Positions 8,443 to 16,931 of a stretch of DNA of 64,000 nt are shown piece by piece. The position numbers were made by a program, and so were the translations under genes. The notes beneath the pieces are model-generated. The model was not told the DNA's origin. It did not search any database and saw only the letters and a program-made list of their open reading frames with translations. How positions within the stretch are numbered: position 1 is the stretch's first letter; each line of letters opens with the position of its first letter. The stretch comes from DASQUK01 sp046726215 (lineage in GTDB: Bacteria; Actinomycetota; Acidimicrobiia; Acidimicrobiales; VFJN01): positions 1 through 64,000 of the forward strand of contig JBKPAA010000022.1 of assembly GCA_046726215.1 (NCBI GenBank), in the 5' to 3' direction.

Positions 8443-8934
8443 ATGATCACGCCGACCATCGGCTGGCGGGAATGGGTGAGCCTGCCCGACCTGGGTGTCG
8501 ACGACATCAAGGCCAAGGTCGACACCGGGGCGCGCTCGTCGACGCTGCATGCCTGGGCGGTCGAGACCGTCGACCGGCCCCACGCCGGCCCGGTGGTGCG
8601 CTTCGTACTCCATCCCCGCCAACGGGACCTGTCGTTGACGGTGGCGGCCGAGGCCCCGCTGGTGGGCTGGCGCGACGTCCGGTCCAGCAACGGCACCCTC
8701 GAACGGCGCCCGGTCATCCGCACCCCCGTTGTCATCGCCGGCAGCCGCGTTTCTATCGAGCTGACGCTCACGCGGCGCGACGAGATGGGATTCCGCATGC
8801 TGATCGGCCGGCGGGCGCTTCGAGGCCGATTCGTCATCGACCCGGCGCAGTCGTTTGCAGGTGGGGGCACTACAGTCGCCGCCTCGGCCGCTTCCTCCGG
8901 CCCGCTGGCCGGGTGGATCTCGGCCGCACGCTGA
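8443..8934 (+). CDS. RimB-like retropepsin-type protease (formerly ATP-dependent zinc protease family)
   Basis: The 163-residue protein carries the aspartic-protease motif KVDTGARSSTLHA (D27-T-G-A30) and the later GFRMLIGRRALRGRFVIDP strand typical of the RimK-associated protease family. In Pseudomonas the equivalent (RimB) removes glutamates added by RimK. It is immediately followed by rimK, so the pair probably adds and trims poly-glutamate on a protein. The ATG at 8443 begins the conserved GWREWV segment. Confidence 0.83.
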   Translation: MITPTIGWREWVSLPDLGVDDIKAKVDTGARSSTLHAWAVETVDRPHAGPVVRFVLHPRQRDLSLTVAAEAPLVGWRDVRSSNGTLERRPVIRTPVVIAGSRVSIELTLTRRDEMGFRMLIGRRALRGRFVIDPAQSFAGGGTTVAASAASSGPLAGWISAAR

Positions 8935-8964
8935 CGGCCACCCGAGCCATCGTGGGTTCCAGTC

Positions 8965-9870
8965 GTGAAGATCGCCATCCTGTCGCGCAACCCCAACCTG
9001 CACTCGACGGCCCGCCTGCGGTCTGCCGCCGAGGCGCGCGACCACACCGTGCGCGTGATCGACTACCTGCGCTGCTACATGAACATCACCGCACATCGCC
9101 CGACCGTCATCGTGCAGGGCACCGAGCTGACCGACGTCGACGCCGTGATCCCTAGGATCGGCGCCTCGCACACCTTCTACGGCACGGCAGTGGTGCGGCA
9201 GTTCGAGATGATGGGCGTGTTCACGGCCAACGAGTCCCAGGCGATCAGCCGCGCCCGCGACAAGTTGCGGGCCCTGCAACTGCTGGCGCGCAACGGCCTC
9301 GGGCTCCCCGTCACCGGCTTCGCCCACTCCACGAAGGACATCGACGGCCTGCTCGAGACCGTCGGGGGGCCGCCCATCGTCGTCAAGCTCACCGAAGGCA
9401 CCCAGGGGATGGGCGTCGTGCTCGCCGAGACCCGCAAGGCCGCCGAGTCGGTGATCGCCGCCTTCCGCCAGCTCGACGCCAACATCCTCGTGCAGGAGTA
9501 CATCAAGGAGGCCGGGGGGACCGACATCCGCGCCTTCGTGGTGGGCACACGCGTGGTGGCGGCGATGCAACGCCAGAGCGCGCCGGGCGAGTTCCGCTCC
9601 AACCTGCACCGCGGCGGCACCGCGGAGAGGATCCGACTCACGCCCGAGGAGCGGTCGATGGCCGTGCGCGCCGCCCGCACGATGGGACTCAACGTGTGCG
9701 GCGTCGACCTCGTCCGTTCGCGGCACGGCCCGCTCGTGCTCGAGGTCAACAGCTCCCCCGGTCTGGAGGGCATCGAGGCCGCCACCGGCACCGATGTGGC
9801 CACGCGGATCGTCGAGTGGATCGAGAAGAGCCACGCCGCCCGGCCCCGACGGACCCGGCGCAAGGCGTGA
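8965..9870 (+). CDS. rimK: RimK-type ATP-grasp alpha-L-glutamate ligase
   Basis: The 301-residue ATP-grasp ligase matches RimK through its length: N-terminal MKIAILSRNPNLHSTARL, the ATP-binding VVKLTEGTQGMGVVLAE, VQEYIKEAGGTDIRAFVVG, and the metal-binding end LVLEVNSSPGLEGIE. RimK adds glutamates to a protein C-terminus, in E. coli to ribosomal protein S6. The start is GTG at 8965. It lies 30 bp after the RimB-like gene and 9 bp before the AspA/AstE-like gene. The S6 encoded at 18354-18680 ends in EQAAS, not Glu-Glu, so the substrate here may differ. Confidence 0.9.
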   Translation: MKIAILSRNPNLHSTARLRSAAEARDHTVRVIDYLRCYMNITAHRPTVIVQGTELTDVDAVIPRIGASHTFYGTAVVRQFEMMGVFTANESQAISRARDKLRALQLLARNGLGLPVTGFAHSTKDIDGLLETVGGPPIVVKLTEGTQGMGVVLAETRKAAESVIAAFRQLDANILVQEYIKEAGGTDIRAFVVGTRVVAAMQRQSAPGEFRSNLHRGGTAERIRLTPEERSMAVRAARTMGLNVCGVDLVRSRHGPLVLEVNSSPGLEGIEAATGTDVATRIVEWIEKSHAARPRRTRRKA

Positions 9871-9879
9871 CCGGCCGCG

Positions 9880-10892
9880 ATGCCTCGGACCACCGCCCGC
9901 ACGGCCCGTAATCACCCCGTCGAGATCGCTGGCACCAGCGTGGCGCCGGGGCGGCGGCAGCTCGTGGAGGTCCCGGTCGCCCGCCTGCCCACGGCCACGC
10001 GGCTCAACCTGCCGATCATGGTGCTGAACGGACAGAAGCCTGGTCCCAGGCTGTGGCTGTCGGCCGTGGTGCATGGCGACGAGCTCAACGGGCTGGAGGT
10101 CATCCGCCGGGTGCTCGAGGTCGTCCGGCCCCGCCGACTGGCGGGCACGCTCCTGGCCGTCCCGGTGGTCAACGTGTTCGGGATGGTGACCGAAACGCGC
10201 TACCTGCCCGATCGCCGCGACCCCAACCGGTCGTTTCCCGGCTCCGCCAAGGGCTCATTGGCGGCGCAGCTCGCCAACCTGTTCATGACCAACGTGGTGG
10301 CGGCGTGCGACATGGGCATCGACCTGCACACCGGCAGCGAGCACCGGTTCAACCTGCCGCAGATCCGCGGCGACCTCGAGGACCCCACGACCTTGCGGTT
10401 GGCACAGGCGTTCGGTGCCCCGGTGAGCATCCACTCCCCTGCGCGACGGGTCGTTGCGGGAGGCGTGCCGGCGCCGGGGTATCCGTCGTGTACGAGGGGG
10501 GCGAGGCGGACCGGTTCAACGAGACCGCGATCGGCGCCGGGGTCGACGGCGTGCTCCGGGTGCTGGCCGACCTCGGGATGCGGACCGGCGACCCCGCGCC
10601 ACCGTCCGCGTCCACCGTGGTCGTGCGGCACACCCACTGGGTGCGGGCGCGGCGCACGGGGATCCTGCGCTCGACCGTGCGGGCGGGCCAACGGGTAGCC
10701 GAGGGCGACGTGTTGGGGATCATCGCCGACGCCGTCGGGGACTCGCGGGCCACCATGAAGGCCCCGTTCGGTGCCGTGGTGATCGGCCACACGCAGCACC
10801 CCCTGGTCAACCGCGGCGACGCCCTGTGGCACCTGGCCGACCTCGATCCCGGCGCCAAGGGGACCGCGGCCCGTACACCCCGCGGGCGCTGA
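9880..10892 (+). pseudogene. succinylglutamate desuccinylase/aspartoacylase (AstE/AspA)-family protein, two apparent frameshifts
   Basis: A zinc carboxypeptidase-like hydrolase of the AstE/AspA family, third gene of the rimB-rimK cluster. Metal-binding regions VVHGDELNG and GIDLHTGSEHR are intact in the first frame, and the C-terminal biotinyl-like beta domain continues to 10892. The reading frame must change twice: near 10445 (first frame ends in HSPAR, second continues DGSLREACRRRGI) and near 10478 (third continues VSVVYEGGEADRFNE). Each change fits one missing base, the second beside a CGGGG run. Conserved sequence on all three segments argues for assembly or sequencing errors, or a very recent pseudogene. 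Confidence 0.8.
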
Positions 10893-10966
10893 CCTGGCGA
10901 ACCTGCAGTTCGGGCCGCCGGTTCCCGCGATGCCCCCGGGCCCGCCGAGCCGTTAGCGTGCCTGCG

Positions 10967-12970
10967 ATGTCGCGCCGGTATCGCCTGGTCGCGCTCGTCG
11001 GACTGGTGCTCCTGGGGGCGGCGATCGCAGGGATTTTCGTCCTCATGGGCGAGGACGAGGGCCCGCCCGCGGGAAAGGACGCCCGGGCGTACCTGGCCGC
11101 CTGGCAGGAGGGCGACTACGCCGGCATGCGGAAGCACGTGGTCGACGCTCCCGCCTCCTTCGACAAGGTCCACCAGCAGATCGTCGACAACCTCGGGGTC
11201 ACGTCGTCCAGCTACGAGCTCGGTCAGGTCGACACCAGCGGGGACAGCGCCATAGCCCGGTTCACGGCCACGCTGCAGCTCGACGGGCTGGGAGAGTGGT
11301 CGTACGAGGGAGCGCTTGCCCTGTCGCTGGCCGAGGGCGATCGCTGGCTGGTCGACTGGACCCCCGCCGCCATCCACCCACGGTTGGGGAGCGGTCAGAC
11401 CCTGACGCGGACGCGGGAGGTGCCCCCGCGGGCCCCGATCCTCGACAAGGACGGCGAGCCCCTGGCGACCAGCGGTCCCGGCCGGATCATCGGGCTCGAA
11501 CCCCGGGCCATCAAGGATCTCAACCAGGTGAAGGCTGCGCTCAAGGAGCAGCTTGGGGTCGAGCCGGCGGCGGTCGACCGGGCGCTGGGCGCTCCCGGGG
11601 TGCGACCAAACCACTTCGTGCCGATCGTCGCCGTGAGCCAGGCCCGGTACACGCAGGTGGAGCCGGTGATCTACCCCTTGCCGGGCACCCGGTTCCGCGA
11701 CACGACCGTGCGCACGACGCCGTCGCCGGGCTTCGCCGCGCACGTGCTGGGACGCACGGGCGAGATCACCGCCGAGCGGCTCGAGGAGCTGGGGCAGCCC
11801 TACCTGGCGGGCGACGTGGTGGGGCTCAGCGGCATCGAGGCCGCGTATGAGGCCCAGCTGGCCGGCACGCCATCGGGCGACATCCAGCTCGCCGACGCCC
11901 AGGGCGAGGTCGTCGAGGTGCTCGACCGCATCGAGGGCCGGGAGCCCCGACCGGTGGCGACCACGCTCGACCGGACCGCGCAGGCGGCGGTCGAGTCGGC
12001 TCTGGCAGCCACGAACCGACCGGCCGCCGCCGTGGTTGTCGACCGCGACGGCAACGTGCGGGCGGTGGCGTCGCGGCCGCTGACCGACTTCAACCGCGCA
12101 CTGTCCGGGAGGTACCCGCCAGGGTCGACGTTCAAGGTGGTGACCACCGGCGCGCTGCTGGCGAACGGGGTCACGCCCGACACGCCCGTCGAATGCGCGC
12201 AGACGATCAAGGCCGGCGGGCGCGTGTTCAAGAACTTCGAGAGCTCCAGCCTGGGCACGGTGCCGTTCGGCCGCGCCTTCGCCGAGTCGTGCAACACCGC
12301 GTTCATCAGTGCCTCGGCCGGCGTGCCCGATACCGATCTGGTGGCGGCGGCCGAGAGTTTCGGCTTCAACACCGACTACTCGGTGGGGCTGGACACGTTC
12401 GGGGGCAGCTTCCCGGCCCCCGCCGACCCCACCGAGCACGCCGCAGCCTCGATCGGCCAGGGCCGGGTCGAGGCGAGCCCGCTGCACATGGCCACGGTGG
12501 CGGCGGCGGTGATCGACGGCACGTGGGACGCGCCGGTGTTGCTTCCCAATCCGCCTCCCGGTGGCGACGACACCACCGGCGAGGCCACCTCGACGACACC
12601 GACGACATCGGCGGACGCCCAGGCCACCGCCACCACCGGTGCCGAGGGCGAGGCCGCAGCCGGTGCGGGCCCGACCGTGCGGCCCGAATCCAAGACCCTT
12701 CCGGCGGGTACCGCGGACACGCTGCTCGGCCTGATGCGGCGGGTGGTCACCGAGGGCAGCGGGCAAAGGGCGGCCATCACCGGGGTCGAGATCGCCGGCA
12801 AGACCGGCACGGCGGAGTTCGGCAAGGGCGATCCACTGCCGACACACGCCTGGTTCATCGGGATCCGCGGCGACAATGCCGTGGCGGTCCTGGTCGAGGG
12901 CGGCGGCGTGGGGGGCCGGGTGGCGGCGCCCATAGCCGGCGCGATCCTCGCCGGTCTTCCCGGGGGCTGA
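10967..12970 (+). CDS. class B penicillin-binding protein (MecA N-terminal type)
   Basis: The 667-residue protein has an N-terminal membrane anchor (~8-27), an NTF2-like MecA-N domain (~35-140), a PBP dimerisation region (~150-320) and a transpeptidase domain. Active-site motifs are S387-T-F-K390, S441-C-N443 and K612-T-G614. It cross-links peptidoglycan on the outer face of the membrane. A Thr/Ala/Gly-rich low-complexity insert (~530-575) interrupts the transpeptidase domain. The ATG at 10967 is preferred; a GTG three codons earlier is possible. A stand-alone gene, with no shape or division cluster around it. Confidence 0.88.
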   Translation: MSRRYRLVALVGLVLLGAAIAGIFVLMGEDEGPPAGKDARAYLAAWQEGDYAGMRKHVVDAPASFDKVHQQIVDNLGVTSSSYELGQVDTSGDSAIARFTATLQLDGLGEWSYEGALALSLAEGDRWLVDWTPAAIHPRLGSGQTLTRTREVPPRAPILDKDGEPLATSGPGRIIGLEPRAIKDLNQVKAALKEQLGVEPAAVDRALGAPGVRPNHFVPIVAVSQARYTQVEPVIYPLPGTRFRDTTVRTTPSPGFAAHVLGRTGEITAERLEELGQPYLAGDVVGLSGIEAAYEAQLAGTPSGDIQLADAQGEVVEVLDRIEGREPRPVATTLDRTAQAAVESALAATNRPAAAVVVDRDGNVRAVASRPLTDFNRALSGRYPPGSTFKVVTTGALLANGVTPDTPVECAQTIKAGGRVFKNFESSSLGTVPFGRAFAESCNTAFISASAGVPDTDLVAAAESFGFNTDYSVGLDTFGGSFPAPADPTEHAAASIGQGRVEASPLHMATVAAAVIDGTWDAPVLLPNPPPGGDDTTGEATSTTPTTSADAQATATTGAEGEAAAGAGPTVRPESKTLPAGTADTLLGLMRRVVTEGSGQRAAITGVEIAGKTGTAEFGKGDPLPTHAWFIGIRGDNAVAVLVEGGGVGGRVAAPIAGAILAGLPGG

Positions 12971-13012
12971 CCTGTCGGGGCCACGCCCACTCCGGAGACC
13001 GTCACCGGGACC

Positions 13013-13043
13013 TTGACCTCAAGTTCGCTTGAGGTTCTACCGT
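13013..13043 (+). promoter_or_regulatory. MerR/SoxR-type promoter with 19-bp spacer
   Basis: TTGACC (13013-13018) and TACCGT (13038-13043) form -35 and -10 elements separated by 19 bp. The spacer contains the near-perfect palindrome ACCTCAAGTTCGCTTGAGGT (13016-13035), almost identical to the E. coli soxS SoxR box. A long spacer with a centred palindrome is the hallmark of MerR-family activated promoters. The expected transcription start is at about the A of the ATG at 13051, so the mRNA is probably leaderless. The regulator gene is not in the window. Confidence 0.7.
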
Positions 13044-13050
13044 TCGTGGC

Positions 13051-14031
13051 ATGCACGCAATCCGTCAGCACGAGTTCGGTCCCGCCGAAAACCTGGCGTA
13101 CGAAGAGGTCGCCGACCCGGTCCCCGCCGAGGGTCAGGTGCGCATCGCGGTCGAGGCTGCCGGGGTGCACCTACTGGACACGGCGATACGCAAGGGCCAG
13201 TCCGGCGGACCGTTCCCCCTCCCCGATCTACCGATGACGCCCGGACGCGAGGTGGCAGGGCGGGTCGACGCTGCGGGGGCCGGGGTCGACGAGGAGTGGC
13301 AAGGACGCCGGGTGGTGGCGCACCTCGGCATGGCGAGCGGCGGTTACGCGGAGTTGGCGCGGGCCCCGGTCGAGGCGCTGCACGAGGTTCCCGATCACGT
13401 GCCGGCCGACGTGGCCGTGGCCATGATCGGCACCGGTCGGACCACGATGGGCATCCTGGAGGTCGCACAGCCGACGAGCGACGACATCGTGTTGGTGACG
13501 GCCGCGGCCGGTGGCATCGGCAGCCTCCTGGTCCAGGCGGCACGCAACCTCGGCGCGGTTGCAGTCGGCGTGGCCGGCGGCCCCACCAAGGTTGAGCGCG
13601 TGGACAGCCTCGGAGCCGACGTGGCCATCGACTACCGGGAGCCCGACTGGCCCAAGGCGGTGCAGGCGGCCCTGGACGGGCGCGACGTCACCGTGGCGCT
13701 CGACGGCGTCGGCGGCGAGATCGGCCGGGATGCCCTGGAGCTGTTGGGGCCCGGAGGCAGGATCGTCATGTTCGGCTGGTCGTCGGGCGAGCCGCTGCAG
13801 GTCACCACCGACGACCTCTACGCCGGAGGCATCACCGCCTCTGCCGCCGTGGGACCGCGCATCATGCGGCGGCCCGGAGGCATGCGCGACCTGGAGACTC
13901 GGGCGCTGGCCGAGGCGGCCGCCGGCCGGCTGGTCCCCCTGGTGACGCGATTTCCACTGGCCGAGGCGGCGGAGGCACACGCGGCCGTCGAGGGCCGGAG
14001 GACGGTGGGCAAGACGGTATTGGTGCCCTGA
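13051..14031 (+). CDS. quinone oxidoreductase-like medium-chain dehydrogenase/reductase
   Basis: The 326-residue MDR-family enzyme has the GroES-like N-terminal domain (~25-125) and a Rossmann NADPH-binding domain with VTAAAGGIGSLLVQAARNLGA. The structural and catalytic zinc ligands of alcohol dehydrogenases are absent, which places it with NADPH:quinone reductase-like proteins. The SoxR/MerR-type promoter directly upstream suggests induction by redox-active compounds, a natural fit for quinone detoxification. It ends at a hairpin shared with dnaB. Confidence 0.87.
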   Translation: MHAIRQHEFGPAENLAYEEVADPVPAEGQVRIAVEAAGVHLLDTAIRKGQSGGPFPLPDLPMTPGREVAGRVDAAGAGVDEEWQGRRVVAHLGMASGGYAELARAPVEALHEVPDHVPADVAVAMIGTGRTTMGILEVAQPTSDDIVLVTAAAGGIGSLLVQAARNLGAVAVGVAGGPTKVERVDSLGADVAIDYREPDWPKAVQAALDGRDVTVALDGVGGEIGRDALELLGPGGRIVMFGWSSGEPLQVTTDDLYAGGITASAAVGPRIMRRPGGMRDLETRALAEAAAGRLVPLVTRFPLAEAAEAHAAVEGRRTVGKTVLVP

Positions 14032-14038
14032 AGCGCCG

Positions 14039-14085
14039 GAGCCTGCCGCGAGGTTGGCCCCGGCACCAACCTCGCGGCAGGGCTC
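14039..14085. terminator. bidirectional terminator hairpin
   Basis: An inverted repeat of about 19 bp (left arm 14039-14057, right arm 14066-14085, one bulge, 8-nt loop) lies between the convergent oxidoreductase and dnaB genes. GC-rich and without a clear T-run. Confidence 0.68.
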
Positions 14086-14092
14086 CGTCGGG

Positions 14093-16645
14093 TCAATCCA
14101 CCCGGGCCATGTTGGCGAAACGGGTGAATTGCTCGAGGAATGCCAGCCGCGTGACCCCCGTCGGGCCGTTGCGGTGCTTCGACACGATGATCTCGGCCTG
14201 CCCGCGATCGGGTGAGTCCGGGTGGTACACGTCGTCCCGATAGATGAACATCACGACGTCGGCGTCCTGTTCAATCGATCCGCTTTCGCGTAGGTCGGCC
14301 AGCATGGGGCGCTTGTCGGAACGCAGCTCGAGCTGGCGGGAGAGTTGGGACAGCGCCACCACCGGGCACTCGAGCTCGCGGGCCAGGATCTTGAGGCCAC
14401 GGCTGATCTCCGACACCTCGACCTGCCGGTTCTCGGCCTTGGTACGGCCCGTCATGAGCTGGAGGTAGTCGACCACGACCATGCCCAGGCCGCCGACATT
14501 GCTCTTGAGCCGGCGGGCCTTGGCTCGGATCTCCATGACCGTGAGGTTGGGGTTGTCGTCGATCCAGATGGGGGCGGAGGCCAGGCGGCCGATGGCCTGG
14601 CTGATGCGGCTCCAATCGTCTTCGCTCAACCGGCCGGTGCGCACGCGTGCCGAGTCGATGCGCGCCTCCCCGCACAGCAGCCGCTGCGACAGCTCGAGGC
14701 TGCCCATCTCGAGGCTGAACACCAGGACCGGCTGGTTGGCGTACAGCGCAGCGTGGGCGGCCATGCCCAGCGCGAAAGAGGTGTTGTGCACGAACATGTC
14801 GGCGGCCACGAAGTTGTGCCACACCGGGATCGTGAGGTCGTAGACCTGCGAGTTGCCCTCGTGCTCGATGGCTGCGATCTCGTCCCACGCGACGGCGAGG
14901 CCGTCGGACGTGACGCCGTCGGCCGGCGGGATCAGGCCCACGCCGGCGTGCTCGGCACCGAGCGTGCGGTGGGTGGGGGCGCTGGGGCCGGTGGTTTCGG
15001 ACCGCCCGCCTCGCGCCTCCCCCACCGTCGCCAGTGCGACCGGCCGGTGACCGCCGCCGAGGGCATGGGTCGCGATCGCGCGCAGCTCGGCCTCGTGGCC
15101 GAGCAACCCGATTTCCTGGGCCAGGGCGGCGATCTGCCGTGGCTGGTCGACGACCAGATCGTGCGCCACCCAAGTGGTGTCGTCGACGGCCACCACCGAC
15201 CGGCGGATCGACGCGCCGACGCCGAACCGCAGGAGAAGGTGTTGGAGGTCGTGCGCCAGCCCGGGGCTGCGGAGCGTCGACACCACCCGCCCCGGTTCGT
15301 CGGCCGCCGGGCGCCACACGGTTGCCCGGGCCCCCAGCGCCCGATTGAGGAACCGGACCAGCTGATCGCGCGGCAGCCGGAACACTGCCCGCGGCACTCG
15401 TCGCCGGGTCAACGGGCCGGCGATGCCGTGGCGGATAGCAAGGTCGGCGAGCCCTCCGCCCGGCGCCACGTCCCACGTGCGGCGACCGCCGGAACGCGTT
15501 CGTTCGACGACCCGTACGCCGAACGCCGTCGCCCCGTGCTCGATGTCGGTCGCGATCTCGCGGCTGTCTGTCCACAACCGTGGCCCGAGCTCGTCGCCGC
15601 CCGGCGCCATGACCAGGTGGGCCAACATGAGGACCTCGTCGTGGGGCAGGGGGTCGTGGCCGAAGACCGGGATGACCGCCGGGACGCCCACGCACTGGCC
15701 GGCCGCCAGGTCGGCCAGTGGGCGCCACCCGCCCGGCGTCAGGAAGGGATGGCTGGCGGTGGTGCGGACCTCACGCCCCGAGCGCGTCCGCACGCGATAG
15801 ACGGGCTTGTATCCGTTGTCGACGAACGCCTGGGGTCGGACCGGCCTCAGCTCCCCGCCGCCGGTGAGCGCGAGGACCGAGACGCGACGGCCGGAAACAC
15901 CGGCCCGATGCAGTTCGGCGGCGGTGGTCAGGTCGCCGGTGGCCGGATCGACGATCGGTGTGTCCCAGGCAACGCACTTGCCCATCGAGGGTCGGGCCCC
16001 GACCACCACCAGGTTGCTGGGCTGCAGGCCGGACAGCAGCTCGTCGAGGTCGACATAGCCGGTCGGGACCCCGGTGATGGCGTCGCCGCGGCCGTAGAGC
16101 TGCTCCAGCCGGTCGAGGTTGAGGCCTAGAAGGTCCTCGATCTTGGAGGTGGAGTCGGTCACGCGGCGCTGGTTGACGTCGTAGACCATCGCCTCGGCGC
16201 GGTCGAGCGCCTTGCTGACGTCTTCGGGCATCGAATAGCCAAGCTCGGCGATCTCGCCGGCGATGCCGATCAACCGCCGGAGCAGCGCGTGCTCCTCGAC
16301 GATGCGGGCGTAGCCGGCGGCGTTGGTGGTGGCCGGCGTCGATGCCATGACGTCGACCAGCACCTGGTGGCCGCCGACCGTCTCCAACAGGCCGTTGCGA
16401 CGAAGCTCGTCGGCCACGGTGACGGGATCGACTGGCTGCCCCGCAGCGTAGAGCGCGTGGACGGCATCGAAGATGTGCGCGTGCGCCGGCTTGTAGAAGT
16501 CGTCGGCACGCACAACTCCGGCAGCGGCGGCGATGGCCTCGGGCTCGAGCATCATGGCACCGAGCAGCGACTCCTCGGCCGTGATGTCGTGGGGCGGGAC
16601 GCGGCTGGCGCGGGCCCGGCGGGGAGAGGTGACATCGTCGGCCAT
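14093..16645 (-). CDS. dnaB: replicative DNA helicase DnaB, interrupted by an in-frame intein
   Basis: The precursor is 850 residues; removing the intein leaves about 452, the normal DnaB length. The N-terminal domain (~15-120) binds primase, followed by the linker and RecA-like ATPase. The Walker A motif is split: GARPSMGK ends at residue 223 and the C-extein resumes TSFALGMAAHA at 622. Later motifs are LVFSLEMG, VVVDYLQLM, ALSQLSRQLE and the C-terminal SKHRNGPTG. DnaB unwinds DNA ahead of the fork, so the intein must splice for viability. It lies downstream of rpsF-ssb-rpsR-rplI, the order known from M. tuberculosis. Confidence 0.96.
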   Translation of the reverse strand: MADDVTSPRRARASRVPPHDITAEESLLGAMMLEPEAIAAAAGVVRADDFYKPAHAHIFDAVHALYAAGQPVDPVTVADELRRNGLLETVGGHQVLVDVMASTPATTNAAGYARIVEEHALLRRLIGIAGEIAELGYSMPEDVSKALDRAEAMVYDVNQRRVTDSTSKIEDLLGLNLDRLEQLYGRGDAITGVPTGYVDLDELLSGLQPSNLVVVGARPSMGKCVAWDTPIVDPATGDLTTAAELHRAGVSGRRVSVLALTGGGELRPVRPQAFVDNGYKPVYRVRTRSGREVRTTASHPFLTPGGWRPLADLAAGQCVGVPAVIPVFGHDPLPHDEVLMLAHLVMAPGGDELGPRLWTDSREIATDIEHGATAFGVRVVERTRSGGRRTWDVAPGGGLADLAIRHGIAGPLTRRRVPRAVFRLPRDQLVRFLNRALGARATVWRPAADEPGRVVSTLRSPGLAHDLQHLLLRFGVGASIRRSVVAVDDTTWVAHDLVVDQPRQIAALAQEIGLLGHEAELRAIATHALGGGHRPVALATVGEARGGRSETTGPSAPTHRTLGAEHAGVGLIPPADGVTSDGLAVAWDEIAAIEHEGNSQVYDLTIPVWHNFVAADMFVHNTSFALGMAAHAALYANQPVLVFSLEMGSLELSQRLLCGEARIDSARVRTGRLSEDDWSRISQAIGRLASAPIWIDDNPNLTVMEIRAKARRLKSNVGGLGMVVVDYLQLMTGRTKAENRQVEVSEISRGLKILARELECPVVALSQLSRQLELRSDKRPMLADLRESGSIEQDADVVMFIYRDDVYHPDSPDRGQAEIIVSKHRNGPTGVTRLAFLEQFTRFANMARVD
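14783..15976 (-). mobile_element. DnaB intein (398 aa) with degenerate LAGLIDADG homing endonuclease
   Basis: Residues 224-621 of the DnaB precursor. Splicing motifs look complete: N-terminal C224 (CVAWDTPI), block B T296-A-S-H299, block F QVYDLTIPVWHNF, block G ending FVHN (H620-N621), then T622 as +1 nucleophile. The insertion lies in the P-loop between GK and T. The central endonuclease appears dead: residues 341-349 read LAHLVMAPG against LAGLIDADG, with both Asp lost (15599-15625), and the second motif (residues 432-441, 15323-15352) reads FLNRALGARA, also without acidic residues. Splicing-competent but probably no longer self-homing. Confidence 0.92.
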
Positions 16646-16931
16646 GGCTACGTCACCTTCTCCGAGATGGCCTGTGCGTAGCTAGACGGAAAACCCCGTG
16701 GATCTCCTGTGGATGACCGCCCACCATCTGGGGACCGATGGGCCGGTTTGCCACTTTCCGTATGAGGGGCGGCCGCGTCCCGCAGCGAAACCGCAACCAA
16801 ACTGCAATGATCCTGTGGAAACTGTTGGCAGGTTGTGCAAGGCCGGAGGCTGCCGCCACCACCGGCCCGCGGGCCGGAGCCTCACCGGTGCAATCGGGCG
16901 GGTCGAGCATGGGACCCACCCGAACGGCAAT
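16646..16931. other. rplI-dnaB intergenic region
   Basis: No gene seen. It holds the 16-bp perfect palindrome CCGGCCCGCGGGCCGG (16862-16877), which could be an rplI terminator stem, and a DnaA-box-like TGTGGATGA (16708-16716) about 60 bp upstream of the dnaB start. The dnaB promoter must lie here, but I cannot place it with confidence. Confidence 0.4.

Noticed and set aside
14345..16129. 594-codon plus-strand frame opposite dnaB and its intein
   Set aside because: Mirror of the DnaB coding pattern, with no ribosome binding site or recognisable motif. DnaB is unequivocal on the other strand.
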